Program-made: the position numbers and the translations under genes
IMG/VR virus record: IMGVR_UViG_3300009436_000142
Location: 1-20,454 of that record
DNA: 20,454 nucleotides
Strand: one strand, 5' to 3'
Source: a virus
In this document: positions 6,437 through 14,649 of the stretch, one piece after another
Layout of the letters: each line of letters opens with the position of its first letter
How positions within the stretch are numbered: the first letter of the stretch is position 1
Notes under the pieces: generated by a model
What the model saw: only the letters and a program-made list of their open reading frames with translations
What the model was told of the DNA's origin: nothing
The model's database searches: none

Positions 6437-7764
6437 TGGCTAAGAAGAACCTAGAAACTTTTTTAAAGAAACTAGAAAAAGAACTAGATAAAGATAATGA
6501 ATATAGAAAGCTAGTATCAGATGTAAAAGCGCATCAGTTTTATATAACAAAAGATGGTTTACTTGAACAAGCGTTATTTCAAGTAGAACAGGATGGAGTA
6601 AGTAGATCTAAAACTGCTATAAAAAAAGTTACAGATCAATATTTTAAAGATATAGTAGCAGGCTTTAAGCCTTTTGACGTAAATAAAGGCCCTAAAACTA
6701 TAATTGTTTTTGATAAAAAAGTAACTGCAGATTCATTTTCTATAACGTTTCAGACAAACATGGCAGAGATAAAGAAAGTTTCTCCGCAAGGGCTATTGAT
6801 GCCTGGAGGAGGCTTTCAAGCAGGAACAACTTTTAATAGTATAAAGTTTATTATTAATCCTGCTAAACAAAAGTTTCATGCCTCTATGAAAAAGATATAC
6901 AAAAATAGAGGACAAAACTTAGATACATCAAAAATGCTTGACATAGGACACAGCGAAAAATCAGCTGTTTACAACAACAAAGTTAGTGATGCGCTACTTA
7001 GCTCAGGAGAGATACCTCCTTCAGCATACAATATGGAAGAGCTAGCAGCTATACTAGCATTAAAGAAAAATGACAAGACAAATGTGATTACTTGTAGTTT
7101 AGAGTCTTCTTCAAATAATAGGTCTCATGGACAGTACCTTAGTCAAAAGTCAAAACACTTTGACCAGTTAATCAAAAAAGCACTAGAGCGGTTACCTAGC
7201 TTGGCTTTGACAAAAGGATCCGATACACCTTCAGAGAGAACAGGTAAGAAAGCAGCTAAAAGTATTCTTAAAGAGTTTAAAAAAGTAAAAAGCTTAGATG
7301 TTCAAATAAAAGAAGACGATTTAAAGATTGAAGAAAAGATTACTCTTGCTCAGTTAAAGTTAAAAAGAAAGACAACAGGCAGCAAGAAAGGGACAAAAGG
7401 CAAGAAATCTAGAGGCGAAAAAACACAAGGATCTAAAGGGCCTGCGTCCGCCCCTTTACGACTTATAGCATCTTTAAACAAAAGACTACCTGAAGTAGTC
7501 CAAAAAAACATGAAGCCTCCTGCTCTTGAGTATCAAACAGGTAGATTTGCAAAAAGCGTACAAGTTACAGATGTTAGTACAACAAATAAAGGCTTTCCTA
7601 GTGTAGGATATACTTACGACAGAGAAAATTACGGTCAATTCGAGGCAAGCAGCGGAACTAGATTCGCAGACTCAGATAGAGACCCAAGAAAATTGATAGA
7701 TAAATCCATAAGAGAGATAGCCAGAGGCATGGCTATAGGAAGATTTTTTACTAGGAGAACTTAA
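6436..7764 (+). CDS. neck/tail-completion protein with long N-terminal extension
   Basis: A 442-residue basic protein lying between connector and tail terminator, where head-closure or HK97 gp10-type tail-completion proteins are encoded. The C-terminal part (about 345-442) has LEYQTGRFAKSV, a Tyr-containing segment near YGQFEASSGTRF, and RDPRKLIDKSIREIA, an order that resembles gp10-like neck proteins; I also recall similar C-termini in marine phage structural proteins. Residues about 250-345 are very Lys-rich with low complexity (KKGTKGKKSRGEK), a probable flexible, DNA-contacting or charged linker. The N-terminal 240 residues are not recognised. It overlaps both neighbours by stop/start (TGATG and TAATG). 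It is three times the length of usual gp10-like proteins, so it may combine two neck functions. Confidence is high for a virion protein, lower for the exact role. Confidence 0.65.
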   Translation: MAKKNLETFLKKLEKELDKDNEYRKLVSDVKAHQFYITKDGLLEQALFQVEQDGVSRSKTAIKKVTDQYFKDIVAGFKPFDVNKGPKTIIVFDKKVTADSFSITFQTNMAEIKKVSPQGLLMPGGGFQAGTTFNSIKFIINPAKQKFHASMKKIYKNRGQNLDTSKMLDIGHSEKSAVYNNKVSDALLSSGEIPPSAYNMEELAAILALKKNDKTNVITCSLESSSNNRSHGQYLSQKSKHFDQLIKKALERLPSLALTKGSDTPSERTGKKAAKSILKEFKKVKSLDVQIKEDDLKIEEKITLAQLKLKRKTTGSKKGTKGKKSRGEKTQGSKGPASAPLRLIASLNKRLPEVVQKNMKPPALEYQTGRFAKSVQVTDVSTTNKGFPSVGYTYDRENYGQFEASSGTRFADSDRDPRKLIDKSIREIARGMAIGRFFTRRT

Positions 7765-8216
7765 TGACAGCTAGAGTATATGCAACAAAGAGAAACTCTA
7801 TAGTTAGTGCCCTAGCTAGTAAATTAAAGTCTATAGATGGTACTGGAGAATTTCTTACTAACGTATATGAGAATGTAGAGCCTCGTCTATTATTTTGGGA
7901 TGAGGTAACTGATTTTCCTGCTATTCATATAAATGCGGGACAAGAGACACGAGAATATCAAGGTGGTGGGTATAGAGACCGATTCTTAGCCCTTACAATT
8001 AGATGTTATGTAAACGAAGAAAATGCACAAGACGCATTATCAGCTTTAATAGAAGACGTAGAGACTGTCCTAGAGGCTAACTCTGCTTTAAGCTATAGAG
8101 ACAAATTAAACGTAGAGCATTCTACACACCAAATCTCCTTGCTTAGTATTGATACTGACGAGGGAGTACTAGAACCTTTAGGCGTAGGAGAGCTACAAGT
8201 CGAGGTTCGATACTAG
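7764..8216 (+). CDS. tail terminator protein
   Basis: A 150-residue protein of the right size, position and pattern for the siphovirus tail terminator (lambda gpU type), which caps the finished tube and joins it to the head. The N-terminal helix (ATKRNSIVSALASKLKSIDG), FPAIHINAGQETREY (about 52-66), a strand with FLALTIRCYVNEE (about 74-86), the helix ALSALIEDVETVLEAN (about 91-106) and a C-terminal strand ending in LGVGELQVEVRY follow the alpha/beta order of the family. Start ATG 7764 overlaps the previous stop (TAATG). The next gene is a tail-tube-like gene, as expected. Confidence 0.8.
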   Translation: MTARVYATKRNSIVSALASKLKSIDGTGEFLTNVYENVEPRLLFWDEVTDFPAIHINAGQETREYQGGGYRDRFLALTIRCYVNEENAQDALSALIEDVETVLEANSALSYRDKLNVEHSTHQISLLSIDTDEGVLEPLGVGELQVEVRY

Positions 8217-8222
8217 AAACAG

Positions 8223-8249
8223 CTAACACGAACAAATGTTCACGATTAG
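8223..8249 (+). promoter_or_regulatory. inverted repeat upstream of the first tail-tube gene
   Basis: CTAA...GAAC-AAAT-GTTC...TTAG: the inner arms (8230-8233 and 8238-8241) pair perfectly, and outer arms CTAA/TTAG pair after a 3x4 internal loop. The core CGAACAAATGTTCA (8229-8242) also resembles the Gram-positive-type SOS box (GAAC-N4-GTTC). A weak RNA hairpin, an operator, or chance are all possible. The gene downstream has its own AGGAG at 8267-8271. Confidence 0.3.
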
Positions 8250-8279
8250 TTCTTTCAAGAAATCATAGGAGAAATAACT

Positions 8280-9689
8280 ATGTCAGCAAATAATTTATTT
8301 TTTAGTAGAGATACGAAACTCTACATCGAGCTTATAGATAGCGCCGGGGTTGCTCAAACAGATGGTAGTGTATGGGAAATTCCAATTCTAGACGGCTATA
8401 GCTTTTCACAATCAACAAATACTTCAGAAATTACACTATCTGAAGCAGCTTCTTCTACTGGTACAAGTAGACGAGGCCGTAAAGTGTTTACTGATAACTT
8501 TGCTCCTGCAGAGTTCTCGTTTTCAACTTATGTTCGACCTGTAAAAAATCTTACAGCTAATAATGGTAGACCAGGAGACTGGGAAGCCGGTGGTGTTGGT
8601 ACTAATGCAATTCACGCAGTAGAAGAAGTTTTATGGGCATTATTTACTGGCGACTCAACTTTTACAAAAAGCTCGGGCAGTGCAGCAGCATCTTGGAGCG
8701 ATAGTATAACTCAAGGTGCTACAAATATGGTTGTTGACTTTTCTGCATCAAACAAGTCGCAGTTAGGTAGAGCAAACCTGTACTTTGTTATGGGCGGAGA
8801 CCAGTCTATTGTTTCTACTACAAATAGTTCACAATCTAATGCAGCACAAGCAATAGTTGCAGTTGCTCAAACAGCGGGCATTAAAAAAGGCGACTATATG
8901 CGATTTGTCGGAGACGATGTTTCGACAAACTCCGGAGACAATGCAGTATTTGAAGTAGATGCTGTTTCTACAGCTAGTGGAGCCGGTAACGTTACCTTGA
9001 AATCAAATATTCCAAATGCTATTCCAAGTGGAACTACTCTAAGCTTTAGTAGCGCTCAAGTGTATAAACTTCCTGGCTCTGTTTTAAATGAAGTTGGCGT
9101 TGATTTTGACTTAGAGGGTATTGCTACTCTAAACTGGTCAGGCATGGCAGACATTATTGAAGAATCATTCTCTGCTCCAGCCGCCACAATTTATGAAGGA
9201 CTTACATCTACAAGTAACTTTATTCGGAATAAAATTTCTACTCTTGCTTTGACAAGTAGTGCATCTGCTGTTCCTGCTAGTCATACTTATGATATTACAC
9301 TAACTGGTGGTAATATTACAATGACGAATAACATTACTTTCCTAACCCCAGAAGAGATAGGTACTGTAAATAAACCAATCGGCCATGTTACAGGAACCCG
9401 TAGTATTACAGGTAGCTTTACTTGTTACTTAAATACTGCGGCTAGTGGTAGTGCGGATTTATTCCAGGATATCATGAGCGCAACAACTGTCGTTACTCAT
9501 GATTACAGCGCAACTTTAAACATGGGAGGCACAACAGGGCCTTGCGTAGCATTTACTATGCCTCAAGCTCATGTATCTCTACCTGCAATCAACATTGAAG
9601 ATGTTGTCTCAGTAGAGGTAACTTTTGATGCGTTACCTTCATCAATTCCAAATACTGATGAGATAACAATTACCTACAAAGGTGCTTAA
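8280..9689 (+). CDS. tail-tube-like protein 1 (probable major tail protein)
   Basis: A 469-residue protein with a good ribosome site (AGGAG at 8267-8271, eight bases before ATG). Position right after the tail terminator and before chaperone and tape measure genes is the usual place of the major tail protein, which polymerises as hexameric rings into the tube. It shares a block pattern with the two later paralogues: an N-terminal strand with KLYIE (13-17), SFSQS (41-45), EFSFSTYVRP (78-87), AVEEVLWALF (113-122), a strand RANLYF (164-169), LNWSG (284-288) and a C-terminal region with KPIG (365-368), TGSF (377-380) and DEITITYKGA. Residues about 175-262 are an extra beta-rich insertion not matched in the other two. 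A terminator follows. Of the three paralogues it is the likeliest major tube subunit, given its good ribosome site and following terminator. Confidence 0.75.
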   Translation: MSANNLFFSRDTKLYIELIDSAGVAQTDGSVWEIPILDGYSFSQSTNTSEITLSEAASSTGTSRRGRKVFTDNFAPAEFSFSTYVRPVKNLTANNGRPGDWEAGGVGTNAIHAVEEVLWALFTGDSTFTKSSGSAAASWSDSITQGATNMVVDFSASNKSQLGRANLYFVMGGDQSIVSTTNSSQSNAAQAIVAVAQTAGIKKGDYMRFVGDDVSTNSGDNAVFEVDAVSTASGAGNVTLKSNIPNAIPSGTTLSFSSAQVYKLPGSVLNEVGVDFDLEGIATLNWSGMADIIEESFSAPAATIYEGLTSTSNFIRNKISTLALTSSASAVPASHTYDITLTGGNITMTNNITFLTPEEIGTVNKPIGHVTGTRSITGSFTCYLNTAASGSADLFQDIMSATTVVTHDYSATLNMGGTTGPCVAFTMPQAHVSLPAINIEDVVSVEVTFDALPSSIPNTDEITITYKGA

Positions 9690-9709
9690 TTATTAAGCTA
9701 GCAATAGAT

Positions 9710-9731
9710 AGGGGCTTCGGCCCCTTTCTTT
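9710..9731 (+). terminator. intrinsic terminator after tail-tube gene 1
   Basis: A, GGGGC (9711-9715), TTCG loop, GCCCC (9720-9724), then TTTCTTT (9725-9731). A compact, perfectly paired GC stem with a UUCG tetraloop and a T-rich tail. It would lower transcription of the propeller-bearing paralogue that begins 13 bases later. Confidence 0.85.
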
Positions 9732-9743
9732 GGATAAAAGAAT

Positions 9744-12700
9744 ATGGCTGAAACATTTTACTTTGGTAAAGAACTTAAAGTATACCTTGAGAATAATAGA
9801 GGCGAATTGTGGCAGATTGCTGTAACTTCAGAGCCTTCCTTTTCACAAAGTGTTAACCAAGAAACTGTTAGTACACCTTCGCTATATGCGGGAGGTACTA
9901 CTAGGAATTCTTTAAATAAGTTTACAAAAAATATCAAGGTAGGATACGCACCAGGTGAGTGGTCATTCAGTACGTATGTTAGACCTTTTAATCAAGACTC
10001 GAAAGAACGTGCTGTAGAAGACGTTTTATGGGAGTCTTTTGCTCAAGGTTCTGCAACCGCATACGCAGATAGCCCAAGCTCTGTATCTGCTACACAACAA
10101 GATATAACTCTTTCTAAAGATGAACTACTAAGTTCATTTAATCTTTACTTTATATATGAAAACAATACCGGATACGTAATGAAGAATTGCGTAGTATCCT
10201 CCGCTAATACAACTGTAGATATTGGGTCTTTGGCTACAATATCATGGTCGGGGTCGGGAACAAGTTTAGAAAAGTTCGACCCACAAGATTTAGTACAGTC
10301 TGCAGATAACTCGCCACAACATAGAAGCGGCAACATTGACAGTGGAAAAATGGCTGCAATGGAAGGCAATACTGCAATATTTGCACACTCATGGGAAAAC
10401 GCCCCTGATACAAATAACTACGATGGTGCTGCTCATGTGTATGTAACAAATGATGGTGGGTGTACGTGGGAGTTTCAACAGACTTTACGACCTACTGAGA
10501 CGGGAGGCCATGAGTACTTCGGGGTCTCTATAGCTCTCGAAGGGGATAAACTTGTTATAGGTGCAGTCAATCGCCTGGGCGGAGACGGAGGATTCTACTA
10601 CTATACTAGAGCTGCAGGAGTTTGGACTCTTGTAGCGGCTTATTCTAGTCCTGACTTTGACGAGGATAATGGTGACGATGACGGAGTCTCAGGGGACTAT
10701 GATGATGATAGACTAGGTCAATCAGTAGCAATGAGCGGAGACTATTTAGTAACAGGTGTATCTGGGCACGATTCCGGAGATAGTTTAGACGATAATATTG
10801 GTGCAGCAGTTGTATGGAAGCTTGTAAACAACGCATGGGTGCAAAAGGCTATATTATATAACACAGATGGAACGGACCAGCAATACGGAAGAAGTGTGCA
10901 GATAGATGGAGACAGAATTGTTATTCCGAGCAGACAAAATCTTTATTTTTACACTACATCAGACGCGGGAGAAACTTGGTCACTAGAGCAGACTTTATTT
11001 ATCTGGGCCGTCGGTAAACCAATAGCATCACAGAACGAAATATGTAAATATAACCGCCAGGGCGGAACTTATGGTACCGTCTTTCTTGGCATGTCCTACA
11101 TAGACTCACATGCCGGCTTTTTTGATAGCGGTGCAGTGCTGGTAATTACACATAATGGAACAGCTTGGTCCGTTACACAAACTATAGCGTCTCCTCTTGC
11201 AGCAACGCAACATTATTTCGGACGCCACATAGACTTTGATGGAACTACACTATTAGTCGCAGGCTCAGACGATTACTCACGTTGGGGCTCTACCGATACG
11301 AATTACGGTAGAGGCAAGCTATACCAATACAACTTAAACGGAACAACTTGGGAGTTATCCCATACGTTAGATACTGAAAAAGCATTATCTTTAGGTGGTG
11401 CAATGGGTCGTACTAACTATAGCTTCACATTGAGTAATGGCAATATATTAACTAGATGTCTAGAAAACCGAACAGGATTAAGCGTAGCTACTACTACCCG
11501 AACTGTGACCAGCATTACAGCAGACTACATAACACTAAATGCCCGCTACAATCCTAGAAGCTACGATTCTGTAGTTATCAACGGACAAAGGTATTTTGCT
11601 ATTTTGTTATCTCCAGCCGGGGTCAACCACGCTGTAGGTCTTAGTACGAACTGGGTTATGAACCAGGAGGGTAGAGGGCGAATAGACTGTACTACTTTAG
11701 GTCTATCTGTAAATGATAGTTTAGTTTTTGAAGGCGAGAGTATACACTCTTGGCACTTCTTTAAGGCTGGCTTCCACCCTTCAATGTGTGAGAACAAAAC
11801 GGGGTTAGCGCTAACAGATAACTACATAGTAAATAAACTTAGTAGCATGGAATTTGGTCTGCAAGAAAGTAAAGAAGTTCTTTATCGTGGTGGCATGCTT
11901 CCTGATTCGCCTACATCGTATGATTATTTTGGAGCGGCAATGGACATGCAGTACCCTTGGTTGATGGTATCCGCATATGGAGATGATACTGCCACAGGCG
12001 ATGCAGGCTCAGTACAAGTTTTTAAATTTGATGAAGCTACTAACGCTTGGGTATTTAAACAGACTTTATTTTCCTTCTCACCTGAAGGAAGTGCACAATT
12101 TGGAGGACCCCCTGATGGTAGTCCAATTTCTATCTCACCTTGCGGTAGGCAGGTAGCAATAGGAGAACAAGGCAGAGGTACAAATACTACAGGCCGTGTA
12201 TATATCTTCTCCTTAAAAGCAGACCTGTGGCAGCAAGAAGCAATTATAGACCCTACAGGCACCGCTGCCGGCGATACGTACCTAGAATTTGGTAGGGACG
12301 TGTCTTTGTATCACAACATGCTTATTGTAGGTTGCTGGCTAGATAATACTTCTACAGGCAACGACAAAGCAGGCAGCGCCGCTATTTATAGAAGAGAAGG
12401 AGCGTTGTGGACTAAGAGAGAGCATTTAGTTGGGTCAGATCATGGCGGCACCAGTGCAGCACATGATTTTTTCGGTAGAGGAGTAGCTATATATGACGGA
12501 GTGGCTATAGTATGTGCTTCTGGAGAAGGTGCCGGTACTTACTACTCCTTCAAATCCACAAATAATGGAAAAGACTGGTCGCTAGCAGAGAGAAAATACT
12601 TGCCTACCGGAGCATCATCAGGGGGTCGCCAAGTCAAGCTTGCAGAAGGTACCATGATCATTGGAGAGCACGGGCTAGATGTACTGAATGGCTTAAATAA

Positions 12701-13538
12701 CACAGGGGGTGTATTTGTCTATAATACTACTTCGACATTAGGCGTATTTAATCATGTAACTACTCTGCTTCCACTAACTGTAGACTTTGCTGATTTAGAG
12801 GTTAATGATTATTTTGGACTGCCTGTAGATATGGACACGTCTGAGAACGGTAAGAATGTTACTATTGTGGCAGGCGGTCATACGTTCGACACCAACGGAA
12901 TAAATTCTGCAGGCCTCGGATACATTTGGAACTCTACTGATTACGGAAAATCTTGGTCTGAAGGACGTACGTTTCACCCTTCCAATTTGGCCGATACCGA
13001 TACTTTTGGACACTCATTAGCAGTAAGCAATGGACATATTGCAGGTGGATCTAGATACGGTGTAGTACCGGGATTTGCGGGAAATCGTCATGGATATGTA
13101 GCTACATTCAGAACTGGCGTAAACTTCCCTATAACATCCGCAGAGATTCAAATTAGTAACTCACTAACGCCCATTTCTTACCCATTACTTGGCGAAATGG
13201 ACAAACCTCTTGGCTTTTCCTCAGGGACTCAACAAGTGTCTGGTAGCTTCTCTGGCTATATAATGGATGACGGAGGCCTAGATACAAAAGAGTTTATATC
13301 TTCTTTATTTGACAACACGATACAGACTTTGCCACTTTCTTTAAATTTTGGAGGAACCAAAGCAAATACTAATAGGTTAAAATTTAAAATAAACAAAGCT
13401 ACACTTTCCAACCCTTCTATATCGGGAGAGGGTATAGCAGCCTTCAACGTAGAATTCTACGCAGAAGATACTCAGACACAGAACTCGAATTTAACAGATA
13501 TAGTAAAAATAACCTATAAATCTTCATCAGTAGCTTAG
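9744..13538 (+). CDS. tail-tube paralogue carrying two inserted beta-propellers (FG-GAP/Asp-box)
   Basis: A 1264-residue protein. Residues 1-180 repeat the tube pattern of the upstream gene: KVYLE (12-16), SFSQS (32-36), EWSFSTYVRP (72-81), AVEDVLW (90-96), FNLYF (132-136) and ISWSGSGT (166-173). Residues about 1129-1264 supply the rest of that fold (DKPLGF, VSGSF, DIVKITYKSS). Between them lie about 940 residues with a repeating unit: a Trp-containing strand, then FG or YG, then a hydrophobic strand of the form LVIGA. Trp-type units occur at 242, 294, 365, 412, 475, 536, 769, 829, 889, 945, 1002 (Phe) and 1071. FG-type turns fall in two groups, about 196-572 and 728-1125, each compatible with seven blades. 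Asp-boxes are at 235-242, 405-412, 938-945 (degenerate) and 1064-1071. Such propellers often bind glycans or calcium. It probably decorates the tail exterior; being weakly transcribed, it may be a minor subunit. Confidence 0.8.
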   Translation: MAETFYFGKELKVYLENNRGELWQIAVTSEPSFSQSVNQETVSTPSLYAGGTTRNSLNKFTKNIKVGYAPGEWSFSTYVRPFNQDSKERAVEDVLWESFAQGSATAYADSPSSVSATQQDITLSKDELLSSFNLYFIYENNTGYVMKNCVVSSANTTVDIGSLATISWSGSGTSLEKFDPQDLVQSADNSPQHRSGNIDSGKMAAMEGNTAIFAHSWENAPDTNNYDGAAHVYVTNDGGCTWEFQQTLRPTETGGHEYFGVSIALEGDKLVIGAVNRLGGDGGFYYYTRAAGVWTLVAAYSSPDFDEDNGDDDGVSGDYDDDRLGQSVAMSGDYLVTGVSGHDSGDSLDDNIGAAVVWKLVNNAWVQKAILYNTDGTDQQYGRSVQIDGDRIVIPSRQNLYFYTTSDAGETWSLEQTLFIWAVGKPIASQNEICKYNRQGGTYGTVFLGMSYIDSHAGFFDSGAVLVITHNGTAWSVTQTIASPLAATQHYFGRHIDFDGTTLLVAGSDDYSRWGSTDTNYGRGKLYQYNLNGTTWELSHTLDTEKALSLGGAMGRTNYSFTLSNGNILTRCLENRTGLSVATTTRTVTSITADYITLNARYNPRSYDSVVINGQRYFAILLSPAGVNHAVGLSTNWVMNQEGRGRIDCTTLGLSVNDSLVFEGESIHSWHFFKAGFHPSMCENKTGLALTDNYIVNKLSSMEFGLQESKEVLYRGGMLPDSPTSYDYFGAAMDMQYPWLMVSAYGDDTATGDAGSVQVFKFDEATNAWVFKQTLFSFSPEGSAQFGGPPDGSPISISPCGRQVAIGEQGRGTNTTGRVYIFSLKADLWQQEAIIDPTGTAAGDTYLEFGRDVSLYHNMLIVGCWLDNTSTGNDKAGSAAIYRREGALWTKREHLVGSDHGGTSAAHDFFGRGVAIYDGVAIVCASGEGAGTYYSFKSTNNGKDWSLAERKYLPTGASSGGRQVKLAEGTMIIGEHGLDVLNGLNNTGGVFVYNTTSTLGVFNHVTTLLPLTVDFADLEVNDYFGLPVDMDTSENGKNVTIVAGGHTFDTNGINSAGLGYIWNSTDYGKSWSEGRTFHPSNLADTDTFGHSLAVSNGHIAGGSRYGVVPGFAGNRHGYVATFRTGVNFPITSAEIQISNSLTPISYPLLGEMDKPLGFSSGTQQVSGSFSGYIMDDGGLDTKEFISSLFDNTIQTLPLSLNFGGTKANTNRLKFKINKATLSNPSISGEGIAAFNVEFYAEDTQTQNSNLTDIVKITYKSSSVA

Positions 13539-13555
13539 CACCTAAAAAATAACTC

Positions 13556-13584
13556 TTGACATTCTAGGTTGTTTATCATATACT
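13556..13584 (+). promoter_or_regulatory. sigma70 consensus promoter P2
   Basis: TTGACA (13556-13561), 17-base spacer, TATACT (13579-13584): perfect -35, one mismatch in the -10, optimal spacing. It sits in the gap between tail-tube paralogues 2 and 3, with expected start near 13591, and would drive the third paralogue, the chaperone pair and the tape measure gene. No terminator precedes it. Confidence 0.85.
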
Positions 13585-13603
13585 ATAGACTAGAAATTAA
13601 GAA

Positions 13604-13627
13604 CAGGCCGCAGGCCGGGTGCTGGAG
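13604..13627 (+). promoter_or_regulatory. GC-rich leader with tandem CAGGCCG repeat and ribosome site
   Basis: In the P2 leader the heptamer CAGGCCG occurs twice in tandem (13604-13617), followed by GGTGCT and GGAG (13624-13627), five bases before ATG 13633. GGCC-GCA-GGCC can also fold as a small hairpin. This is a marked GC island in an otherwise AT-rich gap and could modulate translation or bind a regulator; which of these, the sequence does not say. Confidence 0.45.
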
Positions 13628-13632
13628 TTAAG

Positions 13633-14649
13633 ATGGATATTTATCAGTTTTTAGAGAATGCGGATGTTTATCTTCAACCTTCCGCAGGAACTGATACGTA
13701 TAAACTAGACATAACTCCCGAAGGTGTTTCATTCTCCCAAACTTTTACAGAGCATACCTATGCAAAGAAAACCTTGCATCAACAGTCTCATAATATAAAA
13801 GAGGGTTCAATATCTAAAGCCAATCCTGCCGACTTTTCTTTTACCATACCTCTATTAAGAGAAAATGATTTTGATACTATATTTAACCTACTTGTAGACC
13901 TAAATACAAGCGATACTTTAGATACTTTCAACTTGTTCTTTTTTGTAGATAATTCAGCCTATATAATAGAAAAGTGTGTATTTACAAATGGAAATTTTCC
14001 TATAAATAACGCTAGTCCTTTATCAATTCAGTTGTCTGGGCAAGGAACACGACTTTATGTGTATAATGCTCCTACTACTGGTATACATCAAGGAAAGATA
14101 GTAGATAGCCTAGGAAATCTTAGTGCTTTGTTTCAATCGCAAACTGATGTACCCAAATTCACACAGGCAAATATAGTAGCTAGATCGAATAATAGGAATT
14201 TTCTTCCTTTGACAGAGGCTATATTAATAGAAACCTACGCTCCTGCAGGCAGCAATAGATCAGAAAGTGTAGCAAACCTTAATATAGAGCTACAAAACAA
14301 TATTAGTTGGGTAGGCTATACTACAGTGCACAAGAGATTGAGCGTAACAGATAATAGTAATAGCCAATACCCTGATAACTTCACTTTAAAAAATAGGTCT
14401 TTAGCAGGTAACGCATCCTACTATGTAGGAAAAGATAGAAGTGCTTCTACAGCATGGATAGAAGGCACAGAGTTTACTATAGCTGCATTCAGTAGATCGA
14501 ATAATACTAACTATGGCCTCAAATTAATAGCACCACTAAATATAACAACTAGAGTTACTCCTGGCTCTGTAATAACAAACTCGTACGACTGGAGACTGGC
14601 AAGCAATGCCGATACTATTTCAAATTACTTTACATACACAACCGCCTAA
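13633..14649 (+). CDS. tail-tube-like protein 3 (smallest paralogue)
   Basis: A 338-residue protein with the same block order as the two upstream tube-like proteins but no large insertion: DVYLQ (11-15), GVSFSQTF (31-38), FSFTIPL (68-74), FDTIFNLLVDL (79-89), FNLFFFVDNSAYIIEKCVF (about 97-115), IQLSGQGTRLYVYN (about 131-144), and a C-terminal half with ANLNIELQNNISWVGY and a terminal FTYTTA strand. It has the simplest tube-like architecture. It has its own promoter and leader and directly precedes the tail chaperone gene, so an adaptor, baseplate-proximal or alternative tube ring is plausible. Assignment of which paralogue is the true major tube protein is unsure. The similarity is visible by pattern only; percentage identity is low. 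Confidence 0.65.
   Translation: MDIYQFLENADVYLQPSAGTDTYKLDITPEGVSFSQTFTEHTYAKKTLHQQSHNIKEGSISKANPADFSFTIPLLRENDFDTIFNLLVDLNTSDTLDTFNLFFFVDNSAYIIEKCVFTNGNFPINNASPLSIQLSGQGTRLYVYNAPTTGIHQGKIVDSLGNLSALFQSQTDVPKFTQANIVARSNNRNFLPLTEAILIETYAPAGSNRSESVANLNIELQNNISWVGYTTVHKRLSVTDNSNSQYPDNFTLKNRSLAGNASYYVGKDRSASTAWIEGTEFTIAAFSRSNNTNYGLKLIAPLNITTRVTPGSVITNSYDWRLASNADTISNYFTYTTA

Noticed and set aside
6949-6980. TTGACA inside the neck gene as a promoter
   Set aside because: No -10-like hexamer lies 16-18 bases downstream; the same holds for TTGACA occurrences near 2070, 7206, 9250 and 14208.
9744-13538. Reading the 1264-residue protein as a tail fibre or free sialidase
   Set aside because: Its two ends match the tail-tube paralogues on both sides and it lies in the tube gene cluster before the chaperone and tape measure genes; no sialidase catalytic set was recognised.
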